Assembly (NCBI GenBank): GCA_031424975.1
Contig: JANPIL010000328.1
Coordinates: 1-5,990, forward strand
Length of the DNA stretch: 5,990 bases
From: Xanthocytophaga sp031424975
GTDB taxonomy: Bacteria; Bacteroidota; Bacteroidia; Cytophagales; 172606-1
Direction: 5' to 3'
Shown here: positions 1 through 5,714 of the stretch, piece after piece
Layout of the letters: each line of letters begins with the position of its first letter
How positions within the stretch are numbered: position 1 is the stretch's first letter
Program-made: the position numbers and the translations under genes
The notes under the pieces: model-generated
What the model saw: only the letters and a program-made list of their open reading frames with translations
Told to the model about the DNA's origin: nothing
Database searches by the model: none

Positions 1-287
1 GAAAAAGAGCAGGCTTTTTGTACGGCGGTTATAGTGCGGGCGTTTGTGTGCTTTGTGATTCGTTGAAATACATCCAGAACGTGGACAATCCTAATGATTT
101 TCCTTACGAATATTGTACAGAAGCTATTTGGGAGGGGTTGAACGTGTTCAACCACGGCATTTTACCGCATTACGATTCCAACCATTTTGAATCCGAAGAA
201 ATTGGCAAAGAAGTTTTTCGCTGTATTGACAACAAATGGCTATTTATGACGCTTCGTGATGGCGAAGTGTTGATCAAGGAGGATTAA
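1..287 (+). CDS. Peptidase S51 / peptidase E-like serine hydrolase, 3' fragment
   Basis: The C-terminal 94 residues of a gene that begins before the window; the reading frame is open from base 3 to the TAA at 285-287. The fragment opens with GGYSAG, the nucleophile elbow of the S51 family (peptidase E, cyanophycinase and related class I glutamine amidotransferase-like folds), with the serine at visible residue 11. About 45 residues later comes LPHYDSNH, whose first His (visible residue 56) matches the catalytic His of the NPHF-type motif of peptidase E. By family, these are cytoplasmic enzymes; peptidase E cleaves Asp-X dipeptides, but the substrate here cannot be read from the fragment. By eye the gene is more AT-rich than the beta-oxidation genes beside it. 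It converges on fadA and shares its terminator. The family call is fairly firm, the exact activity is not. The TTG at 18 is internal, not a start. Confidence 0.8.
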   Translation, partial: KRAGFLYGGYSAGVCVLCDSLKYIQNVDNPNDFPYEYCTEAIWEGLNVFNHGILPHYDSNHFESEEIGKEVFRCIDNKWLFMTLRDGEVLIKED

Positions 288-310
288 GAAAATAATATCT
301 CATCAAAAGC

Positions 311-350
311 AAAAACCCCACATTCCTTGCAAAGAATGTGGGGGCATTTT
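311..350. terminator. Bidirectional rho-independent terminator
   Basis: A perfect 10-bp inverted repeat, CCCCACATTC (316-325) and GAATGTGGGG (334-343), with an 8-nt loop. On the minus strand the stem is followed at once by TTTTTGCTTTT; on the plus strand by GCATTTTCTT. It sits 28 bp after the plus-strand S51 gene and 18 bp after the fadA stop on the minus strand, so it can end transcription from both sides. The minus-strand signal is the stronger one. Confidence 0.88.
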
Positions 351-361
351 CTTAAAGAAAA

Positions 362-1540
362 TCAATTCAGAAACTCATAAATCCCCGCCACGCCTTGGCC
401 GCCGCCTACACAGGCGGTTACCATGCCGTATTTCTGTTTGCGGGCCCGCATTTCGTTGAACAACTGCACCGACAGCCGCGCCCCCGTGCTGCCCAGCGCG
501 TGGCCGATGGCAATGGCTCCGCCGTTGGGGTTCACGATTTCGGGATTGATGTTCAGTTCTTTCATCACCGCCAATGCTTGTGCGGCAAAGGCTTCGTTCA
601 GTTCAATCTGGTCAATATCAGCGAGTTGCAATCCGGCTTGCTTCAATGCCACCGGAATCGCGGCCACCGGGCCAATGCCCATGATGCGCGGTTCCACGCC
701 CCGCGCCGCGTACGTGACCATGCGGGCAATCGGTTTCAGGTTCAGTTCGTTCACCAACCGTTCGGACATCACCATCACAAAACCGGCTCCGTCGGAGGTT
801 TGCGACGAGTTGCCCGCCGTCACGCTGCCGCCCGCCGCAAACACGGGTTTCAGGCGGTTCAACGCCTCTATGTTGGTGTCGGCACGCGGGCCTTCGTCGG
901 TATCCACCACATATTCGCGGGTTTTCTTCTTGCCGCTTTCCGCATCAAAATAGGTTTCCTTTACGGTAATCGGCACAATCTGCCCTTTGAATTTTCCTTC
1001 CTTGATTGCCGCCAATGCCTTTTGGTGCGATTGCAGCGCAAACTGGTCTTGGTCGTCGCGGCTGATATGGAATTGGTCGGCCACTTGTTCGGCGGTTAGG
1101 CCCATGCCCATGTAATAATCGGGGTGCGGCAGCGTCAGGTTGTAGTTGGGCGTGAGTTTCCAGCCCGTGGTGGGCACCATAGACATGGATTCGGTGCCAC
1201 CGGCGATGATGCACTCGGCCATGCCCGCATTGATTTTGGCCGATGCCAGCGCAATGGCCTCCACGCCCGACCCGCAGTAGCGGTTGATAATCAGGCCCGG
1301 AACGTTGATAGGCATGGACAGCAACGCAATCATGCGGCCCATCTGCATTCCCTGCTCGGCTTCGGGTACGGCATTGCCCACAATGATGTCGTCCACGCGG
1401 GCCGGATCAAGGGCGGGCAGTTGCGCCATCAGGTGTTTGATTACTTCCGCCGCCAAATCGTCGGGACGGGTAAAGCGAAATACGCCGCGCGGAGCCTTGC
1501 CCACGGCAGTCCGGTAACCGGATACGATGTATGCGTTCAT
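362..1540 (-). CDS. fadA: Acetyl-CoA acyltransferase (beta-oxidation thiolase)
   Basis: A full-length 392-residue thiolase, the usual family size. It would catalyse the last step of beta-oxidation, CoA-dependent cleavage of 3-ketoacyl-CoA to acetyl-CoA and a shortened acyl-CoA, in the cytoplasm. All the catalytic motifs are visible: the acyl-accepting Cys89 in NRYCGSG, GGTESMS around 114-120, NEAF at 315-318, the GHALGSTGAR motif with His347, and the C-terminal Cys377 in CVGGGQG. The ATG at 1540 gives the typical N-terminus and has no Shine-Dalgarno sequence. It is the last gene of the minus-strand cluster, 84 bp after the nuclease-like gene, and pairs functionally with fadN upstream. Thiolases of this sequence type include both degradative FadA and biosynthetic acetoacetyl-CoA thiolases (AtoB/PhaA); the fadN neighbour favours FadA. 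Confidence 0.93.
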   Translation of the reverse strand: MNAYIVSGYRTAVGKAPRGVFRFTRPDDLAAEVIKHLMAQLPALDPARVDDIIVGNAVPEAEQGMQMGRMIALLSMPINVPGLIINRYCGSGVEAIALASAKINAGMAECIIAGGTESMSMVPTTGWKLTPNYNLTLPHPDYYMGMGLTAEQVADQFHISRDDQDQFALQSHQKALAAIKEGKFKGQIVPITVKETYFDAESGKKKTREYVVDTDEGPRADTNIEALNRLKPVFAAGGSVTAGNSSQTSDGAGFVMVMSERLVNELNLKPIARMVTYAARGVEPRIMGIGPVAAIPVALKQAGLQLADIDQIELNEAFAAQALAVMKELNINPEIVNPNGGAIAIGHALGSTGARLSVQLFNEMRARKQKYGMVTACVGGGQGVAGIYEFLN

Positions 1541-1554
1541 GGATTTATTGGCTT

Positions 1555-1582
1555 AATGGTTGAATTGTCAAATGGTTGATTG
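1555..1582. repeat. Imperfect direct repeat in the fadA leader
   Basis: Two near-identical units, AATGGTTGAATTG (1555-1567) and AATGGTTGATTG (1571-1582), are separated by TCA and differ by one inserted A. The pair begins 14 bp upstream of the fadA start codon, in the gap before fadA. No function can be read from it; it could be a binding site for a regulator or simple slippage sequence. Confidence 0.6.
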
Positions 1583-1595
1583 CCTGAAACCGGCA

Positions 1596-1625
1596 GGTTT
1601 GGGCTTTTGAAAACATACTATTTTC
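1596..1625 (-). repeat. 30-nt intergenic repeat, copy A
   Basis: On the plus strand this reads GGTTTGGGCTTTTGAAAA followed by CATACTATTTTC. It differs from copy B (2389-2418) at 3 of 30 positions. The match to copy B extends 4 more bases (GGCA) to the left, to 1592. It touches the stop codon of the nuclease-like gene, whose TAG overlaps its last base, and lies in the gap before fadA. In gene direction the core is AAATAGTAT and the tail is AAAAGCCCAAACC. It does not form a hairpin by eye. Confidence 0.8.
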
Positions 1626-2383
1626 TAATCGCCGATTTTCCGGGCGGTCGGTTGCTTTTCGAGCATTTTGATGAAAATACCGAGCAGTTTACCAATGTTG
1701 CCGTCGGCGATGGTAAATGATTTTTCCAAGTCTTCAATGTACAGATCGTTGCCTTTTAATTTAAGAAACCGCCAAAGCACACCGGTGGTAACCACACCGT
1801 AAATGGTTTGAATATTGATGTCCTTCTGTTGATTAAAAATCTGGGCGGCTACCATTTCAGCCACACACTGGCCCAAACCGTTCTTGATGTTGTCGTTTTT
1901 GGCTTCCACTACGGTTACGGCTGGCGCGGTCAGGTATTCCTGTTCGCTGCCCAAGCTGAAAATGAAATCGCATTTGCCCGACAATCCTTTCAGTTTGTCC
2001 ACCGTGAAATCTATGCCCGAAAAAAAGCTGATTTCGTCTTGCAAAATCACTTGCAGCTCCAACAGAATCGGTGCGACAATAAACTCGGAGCGGGCCTTTT
2101 CGGTGGAGATTTTCAAAGCCATGGAAGTGCCCCGTTCCAAACTTTGCCTCAGAAAATCACTCGGCGGACAGGATTCCGGCTCTCCCACAACCGTTTCCGC
2201 CGAATGTATTTTTAAGCCGAATGCCCTGACCACTTCTTCCAGTGTGAATTTATTATAGGCCATGCGTTTTTTCTTTTCGCGTACAAATCCCGGATGTGCC
2301 CGTTCAATCTGTTTCCAAACCAACAATTTGCCTGTGCGGTTGTTGATTTCCAAATCAAAAATCGGACGCAGCGGCTGATTCAT
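1625..2383 (-). CDS. PD-(D/E)XK nuclease-like hypothetical protein
   Basis: A 252-residue soluble protein with no signal peptide or membrane segment. Residues about 95-205 carry the signature of a PD-(D/E)XK nuclease fold, as in type I restriction R-subunit N-termini and related stand-alone hypothetical proteins: Glu100 in a helix before APILLEL, Asp139 in GKCDFIF, Glu160 and Lys162 in VVEAK, and Gln172 in the helix after it, ending in a strand at IYGVVTTGVLWRF. This spacing suggests an intact metal-dependent active site; the fold call is from pattern, not a search. The start is uncertain. The ATG at 2383 has coding-like sequence after it, but the ATG at 2263 (Met41, MAYNKFTLEEV) looks like the natural start of the core family and would give 212 residues. 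It interrupts fadN-fadA and has no evident role in lipid metabolism. Copies of the 30-nt repeat lie at both ends of the gene. Confidence 0.75.
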   Translation of the reverse strand: MNQPLRPIFDLEINNRTGKLLVWKQIERAHPGFVREKKKRMAYNKFTLEEVVRAFGLKIHSAETVVGEPESCPPSDFLRQSLERGTSMALKISTEKARSEFIVAPILLELQVILQDEISFFSGIDFTVDKLKGLSGKCDFIFSLGSEQEYLTAPAVTVVEAKNDNIKNGLGQCVAEMVAAQIFNQQKDINIQTIYGVVTTGVLWRFLKLKGNDLYIEDLEKSFTIADGNIGKLLGIFIKMLEKQPTARKIGD

Positions 2384-2388
2384 GGGCA

Positions 2389-2418
2389 GGTTTGGGCTTT
2401 TTAAAAGATACTATTTTG
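2389..2418 (-). repeat. 30-nt intergenic repeat, copy B
   Basis: On the plus strand this reads GGTTTGGGCTTTTTAAAA followed by GATACTATTTTG. It differs from copy D (5662-5691) at only one of 30 positions. It fills most of the 48-bp gap between the fadN stop and the ATG at 2383, ending 5 bp before that ATG. Together with copy A it forms a pair of direct repeats about 793 bp apart that flank the nuclease-like gene. Confidence 0.85.
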
Positions 2419-2431
2419 TCATGAGTCGTAA

Positions 2432-4888
2432 TCAATTCCTCGGCGGTTTGCCTCCGTTCAGCAGTCCCTGCATCCGTTCCAAAGTTTTGCGTTCGGCGCA
2501 CAGCGACAGGAAAGCCTCGCGTTCCAAATCCAATAAATACTGCTCGGAAACCGCTTGCGGGTACGACAAATCGCCGCCGCAAACCACATACGCCAGTTTT
2601 TCGGCGATTTTCTGGTCGTGTTCACTGATGTATTTGCCGTAGCGCATCGCCGAAATTCCGGCTTTGAACAACGCAATGCCGGTTCTGCCCTGCACCCTGA
2701 TGTCCTTGCGTTGCTTGGGTTGCGTGTATCCGGCATCGGCCAGTTCCAGCACCGATTCCTTGGCATCGGCAATCAGGCGGCTACGGTTCAGCGTAATGTT
2801 GTCGCCGCGCCGCAAATATTTCATGTCAAATGCCTCGTGTGCCGATGTCGAAACCTTAGCCGTGGCAATGTTCATGAACACGTTTTGCAGCGAATTCAAC
2901 TCCACATCGCCCGCCTCGTAGCTGTCCGACAGGCGCAAGGCCATCTCCTTGCAGCCGCCGCCGCCCGGAATCACGCCCACGCCCACTTCCACCAAGCCGA
3001 TATAGCTTTCGGCGGCTGCCTGCACGCGGTCGGCGTGGAGCGTCATTTCGCAGCCGCCGCCCAGCGTCAGGCCCGCCGGAGCCACCACCACCGGAATGGC
3101 CGAGTACCGGATGCGCATCATCGTGTTCTGGAACTGGCGGATCATCATCTCCACCTCGTCGTATTCCTGCTCAATGGCGTACATGAACAGCATGGCCAAG
3201 TTGGCTCCCGCCGAGAAATTTTCGCCTTCGTTGGCAATCACCAAGCCGCGATAATCCTTTTCGGCCAGCGCAACGGCCTTGTTGACACCTTCAATCACTT
3301 CGGCCCCGATGGTGTTCATTTTCGTGCGGAACTCCAGGTTCAGCACGCCGTCGCCAATGTCAAATAGCGTGGTTCCGGCATTTTTCCACACCACTTTGTT
3401 TTCGCGCAGCGTATCGAGCAGAATGAATTCTTCCGTTCCGGGAACCGATTGGTAGCTTTTGGTCGGGATATCGTAGTATTTCCGCACGCCGCCTTCAGTC
3501 TTGTAAAATGTATCGTGGCCGGTTGCCAGCATTTCGTACACCCATTGCGCGGGTTTTTTGCCGGAGGTTTCCATGTTTTGCACGATACTATTTACGCCCA
3601 GCGCGTCCCAGCTTTCAAACGGACCGATTTGCCAGCCGAATCCGGCACTAACGGCTTGGTCAATGCGGTACAGTTCGTCCGCGATTTCGGGAATGCGGTG
3701 CGTCACGTAATTGAACAAATCGTAGGTGGTGGCGCGCATGAAATCGCCTTCCTTGCCTTTGGCTTTGAGCAAGATGGGCAGGCGTTTTTTCAAGTCGTCC
3801 ACGCCTTTGGTGGCTTCAAAAACCGACAGCCGCGCTTTCTGCTGCGGGCGGTATTCCAGTGTTTTCAAATCCAACGTCAGGATTTCGGTTTGCCCGGCGG
3901 CATTCTTGGTTTTCTTGTAGAAACCCTGCCCGGTTTTGTCGCCGAGCCATTTGTTTTCGCTCAGTTTCTGAACAATGGCGGGCAGTTTGAAAGTCTCGCG
4001 CGATTCGTCATCGGGTGCATTATTGTAAATGCCATTCGCCACATTTACCGTCGTATCCAGTCCCACCACGTCCGACAGCCGGAACGTGCCCGACTTAGGC
4101 TTGCCCGAAATGTCGCCGGTCAGTTTGTCCACTTCCTCAATCGTCAGGCCGAATTGTTCAGTGGCTTTGATCACGCTCATCATGGCATACACGCCCACGC
4201 GGTTGGCGATGAATGCGGGCGTGTCCTTGCACAAAACGGTGGTTTTGCCCAAGAAACGGTCGCCGTAATGCATCAGGAAATCAACCACTTGCGAATCGGT
4301 TTCGGGCGTGGGGATGATTTCGAGCAGGCGCAGGTAGCGCGGCGGATTGAAAAAGTGCGTGCCGCAGAAATGCTTCCGGAAATCGTCGCTACGTCCTTCG
4401 GCCATCAAATGGATCGGAATGCCCGACGTGTTGGACGTGATTAGCGTGCCGGGTTTGCGGTGTTTCTCGACTTGTTCGTAAATGATTTTCTTGACTTCCA
4501 GCCGTTCCACCACCACTTCAATCACCCAATCGGCGTGGGCGATGTCTTTCATGTTATCCTCAAAATTACCGAGCGTGATGCGACTGGCAAACGAGGCGTT
4601 GTAAAAGGGTGCGGGACTGGCTTTCAGCGCGGCTTGGAACAAGTCATTCACGATGCGGTTGCGCACGGGCTTGGCATCCAAGGTCAATCCTTTGGCTTTT
4701 TCGGCATCGCTTGGCTCCTTGGGCACCATGTCGAGCAGGGTCACGTCCACGCCGATGTTGGCGAAGTGCGCGGCAATGCGTGAACCCATGATGCCCGCCC
4801 CCAACACGGCTACGCGCCGGATGGGACGGTTGCGGTGACCGGTTTTCTGGCCGGTGGCTTGTATTTTTTCGGCAGCTAATGTTTCCAT
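2432..4888 (-). CDS. fadN: Bifunctional 3-hydroxyacyl-CoA dehydrogenase / enoyl-CoA hydratase (FadN type)
   Basis: An 818-residue cytoplasmic enzyme for the two middle steps of beta-oxidation. The N-terminal half is the NAD-dependent dehydrogenase: dinucleotide-binding GAGIMG at 30-35, then Ser152 in TSNTS, catalytic His178 in THFFNPP, Glu190 and Asn229 in IANRVG; the dehydrogenase C-terminal domains cover about 225-330 and 380-470. The C-terminal half is a crotonase domain (about 500-690): oxyanion-loop residues in FSAGANL (558-564), and both catalytic glutamates, Glu614 in GGGCEM and Glu634 in GLVEVG, followed by IPGGGG. The order, dehydrogenase before hydratase, is that of Bacillus FadN and the reverse of E. 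coli FadB/FadJ. The ATG at 4888 is chosen; a TTG two codons earlier is unlikely, and no Shine-Dalgarno is seen. It lies 114 bp after marR and upstream of fadA, its natural partner. The fadN symbol rests on domain order and context. Confidence 0.92.
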   Translation of the reverse strand: METLAAEKIQATGQKTGHRNRPIRRVAVLGAGIMGSRIAAHFANIGVDVTLLDMVPKEPSDAEKAKGLTLDAKPVRNRIVNDLFQAALKASPAPFYNASFASRITLGNFEDNMKDIAHADWVIEVVVERLEVKKIIYEQVEKHRKPGTLITSNTSGIPIHLMAEGRSDDFRKHFCGTHFFNPPRYLRLLEIIPTPETDSQVVDFLMHYGDRFLGKTTVLCKDTPAFIANRVGVYAMMSVIKATEQFGLTIEEVDKLTGDISGKPKSGTFRLSDVVGLDTTVNVANGIYNNAPDDESRETFKLPAIVQKLSENKWLGDKTGQGFYKKTKNAAGQTEILTLDLKTLEYRPQQKARLSVFEATKGVDDLKKRLPILLKAKGKEGDFMRATTYDLFNYVTHRIPEIADELYRIDQAVSAGFGWQIGPFESWDALGVNSIVQNMETSGKKPAQWVYEMLATGHDTFYKTEGGVRKYYDIPTKSYQSVPGTEEFILLDTLRENKVVWKNAGTTLFDIGDGVLNLEFRTKMNTIGAEVIEGVNKAVALAEKDYRGLVIANEGENFSAGANLAMLFMYAIEQEYDEVEMMIRQFQNTMMRIRYSAIPVVVAPAGLTLGGGCEMTLHADRVQAAAESYIGLVEVGVGVIPGGGGCKEMALRLSDSYEAGDVELNSLQNVFMNIATAKVSTSAHEAFDMKYLRRGDNITLNRSRLIADAKESVLELADAGYTQPKQRKDIRVQGRTGIALFKAGISAMRYGKYISEHDQKIAEKLAYVVCGGDLSYPQAVSEQYLLDLEREAFLSLCAERKTLERMQGLLNGGKPPRN

Positions 4889-4910
4889 AACCAATGAGAG
4901 GGAAAAATGA

Positions 4911-4941
4911 GTTTGGGTATTTTGGGGGTTTGGGTGTTTTG
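4911..4941. repeat. Tandem 14-nt repeat in the fadN leader
   Basis: GTTTGGGTATTTTG (4911-4924) and GTTTGGGTGTTTTG (4928-4941) differ at one base and are separated by GGG, a period of 17 bp. The second unit is also the left half of the interrupted repeat copy C, so the left half seems to have been duplicated here. It lies 23-53 bp upstream of the fadN start codon. Confidence 0.65.
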
Positions 4942-4978
4942 AAAGCTGAAAGCCCCGTCTTTAGCAGGGATACTATTT
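4927..4978 (-). repeat. Interrupted copy of the 30-nt repeat, copy C
   Basis: The left part GGTTTGGGTGTTTTGAAA (4927-4944) and the right part GATACTATTT (4969-4978) match the two halves of copies A, B and D, but are pushed apart by about 22 extra bases that contain a small hairpin. It lies in the marR-fadN gap, 24 bp after the marR stop codon, in the same orientation as the other copies. Confidence 0.6.
4945..4965 (-). other. Small hairpin within repeat copy C, upstream of fadN
   Basis: GCTGAAAG (4945-4952) can pair with CTTTAGC (4959-4965), giving 7 base pairs with one bulged G and a 6-nt loop CCCCGT. It corresponds almost exactly to the material that interrupts repeat copy C. On the transcribed minus strand it is followed by TTTCAAAAC, so weak attenuation between marR and fadN is possible, but there is no proper T-tract. 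Confidence 0.4.
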
Positions 4979-5002
4979 CAGGATGCGGCCCGGCTAACGC
5001 GG

Positions 5003-5473
5003 TCAACCGGTCAAATCAACTTCGGCCAGCGGCGCGGACGGATAAAACCGCCGGAACTCCACGGTTTTCGTGATTTGCTGCACCACTTCAAAGAAAACGG
5101 CCAGTTTGTCGGGCGGGATGTTTTCCCGGATTAAAAAATTGAATTCGCGCACGGTGCGCCGGGCAATCTCACGCTTTTCCTTGCCTTGCCGCGTCAGGAA
5201 AATATTGACAAAACGCTTGTCGGCGACACCGGTTTCGCGGTAAATCAGGCCGTCCTCTTCCAATGACCGCAACATCCGCGTCAGGCTGCGGCTTTCCAAG
5301 CCCACTAACGGGCCGATATGGGTGGCGGGCGTGCCTTTTTCGGCATCAATGATAAGCAGCACGTGCCCGATGGCCATGGTGAATTCGTGCTGCGCCGCCT
5401 CGCCGTTATACATCCGCGAGATGGCGTGCCAACACGCTTTCACTTGGTAATCAACCGTTTCCTCGCGCTTCAT
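5003..5473 (-). CDS. MarR-family winged-helix transcriptional regulator
   Basis: 156 residues, typical of the family, which binds palindromic DNA as a dimer and is often released by a small ligand. The winged helix is clear: a helix-turn-helix around 47-77 with recognition-helix segment LVGLESRSLTRMLRSLEEDG, then a wing at 79-95 containing ADKR and the strand VNIFLTRQGKE; flanking helices at about 8-42 and 100-141 would form the dimer interface. The ATG at 5473 (MKREETVDYQ) is chosen because the longer frame to a TTG at 5557 would run through the predicted promoter. It is the first gene of the cluster and directly upstream of fadN, so autoregulation and control of the beta-oxidation genes is the natural inference; an acyl-CoA or fatty acid ligand is only a guess. 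No specific gene name can be assigned. Confidence 0.9.
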   Translation of the reverse strand: MKREETVDYQVKACWHAISRMYNGEAAQHEFTMAIGHVLLIIDAEKGTPATHIGPLVGLESRSLTRMLRSLEEDGLIYRETGVADKRFVNIFLTRQGKEKREIARRTVREFNFLIRENIPPDKLAVFFEVVQQITKTVEFRRFYPSAPLAEVDLTG

Positions 5474-5541
5474 CTCGTAAAAATATATTTCCGGCAAGCC
5501 AAAAATCCGGTTCCTGCCCTTGTCATTTATCTTCGGAAGTA

Positions 5542-5572
5542 CAAAAGTAACAAACAATGTTATGCTTGCATA
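5542..5572 (-). promoter_or_regulatory. Bacteroidota-type promoter of marR
   Basis: On the minus strand TACTTTTG (5549-5542) fits the TAnnTTTG -7 element exactly. TATG (5572-5569) is a 3-of-4 match to the TTTG -33 element, at a spacing of 19 nt. Transcription would start near 5535, giving a leader of about 60 nt to the ATG at 5473. The match also supports that start codon over the upstream TTG. Confidence 0.6.
5561..5572. promoter_or_regulatory. Candidate MarR operator palindrome
   Basis: TATGC TT GCATA is a perfect 5-bp inverted repeat with a 2-nt spacer, lying over the -33 element of the marR promoter, a position where bound repressor would block transcription. MarR sites are usually longer palindromes of about 16-20 bp, and no clear second copy is seen before fadN or fadA, so this is a candidate only. 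Confidence 0.35.
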
Positions 5573-5580
5573 CTATTTCA
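5568..5580 (-). repeat. Half copy of the 30-nt repeat, copy E
   Basis: GCATACTATTTCA matches only the right half (the ATACTATTT core) of the repeat, with the CA ending seen in copy C. It lies at the upstream edge of the marR promoter, so the TATG of the -33 box falls inside it. At 13 bases the match could be partly chance, but the position at a gene junction and the orientation agree with the other copies. Confidence 0.45.
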
Positions 5581-5650
5581 GCCAAGTTCTTTCATATTTT
5601 TTATTAAATTCTTGATAGTTCTGTAAGGCTGTTCTTGAATTATCTGACAT
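5573..5650 (-). CDS. Possible 25-residue small ORF upstream of marR
   Basis: An ATG at 5650 opens a 25-codon frame ending in the TAG at 5573-5575, which lies inside repeat copy E. The peptide is hydrophilic and charged (starts MSDNSRTALQ, ends KKYERTWLK), with no membrane segment or signal. The stretch is clearly more AT-rich than the neighbouring genes. There is no Shine-Dalgarno, which is uninformative here. The frame continues open upstream to the TAG within copy D. It could be a leader peptide, a remnant of a degraded gene, or a chance frame; I do not recognise it. Confidence 0.22.
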   Translation of the reverse strand: MSDNSRTALQNYQEFNKKYERTWLK

Positions 5651-5661
5651 TATTTCAGGGG

Positions 5662-5691
5662 GGTTTGGGCTTTTTAAAGGATACTATTTTG
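5662..5691 (-). repeat. 30-nt intergenic repeat, copy D
   Basis: On the plus strand this reads GGTTTGGGCTTTTTAAAG followed by GATACTATTTTG, one mismatch in 30 from copy B some 3.3 kb away. It lies between the hairpin that ends the serine hydrolase gene and the marR promoter region, in the same orientation as the other copies. A run of G (5658-5663) precedes it, as also seen before copy C. Confidence 0.85.
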
Positions 5692-5714
5692 TGCAAGGAA
5701 AACACCCGAAGGCA

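Noticed and set aside
395..1579. Long plus-strand frames opposite fadA (up to 234 codons)
   Set aside because: They lie wholly or mostly antisense to an intact thiolase with all catalytic motifs. Their residues (runs of His, Arg, Gln) are typical of the reverse complement of a GC-biased gene, and no domain is recognisable.
2389..2418. Repeat read as a standard plus-strand Bacteroidota promoter
   Set aside because: TTTG and TATTTTG are present about 17 nt apart, but the second box is one base short of TAnnTTTG, and the copies would drive antisense transcription into the preceding genes. Kept only as a possibility in the repeat finding.
2555..4783. Long plus-strand frames opposite fadN (270 and 331 codons)
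   Set aside because: They are antisense to a complete two-domain enzyme and are rich in His, Gln and Arg, as expected of shadow frames. No promoter or recognisable motif supports them.
5474..5557. N-terminal extension of MarR to a TTG at 5557
   Set aside because: It would place the predicted -7 promoter element inside the coding region, and the family N-terminus fits the ATG at 5473.
1596..5691. CRISPR array
   Set aside because: The repeat copies are hundreds to thousands of bases apart, separated by whole genes, and there are no regular spacers or cas genes.
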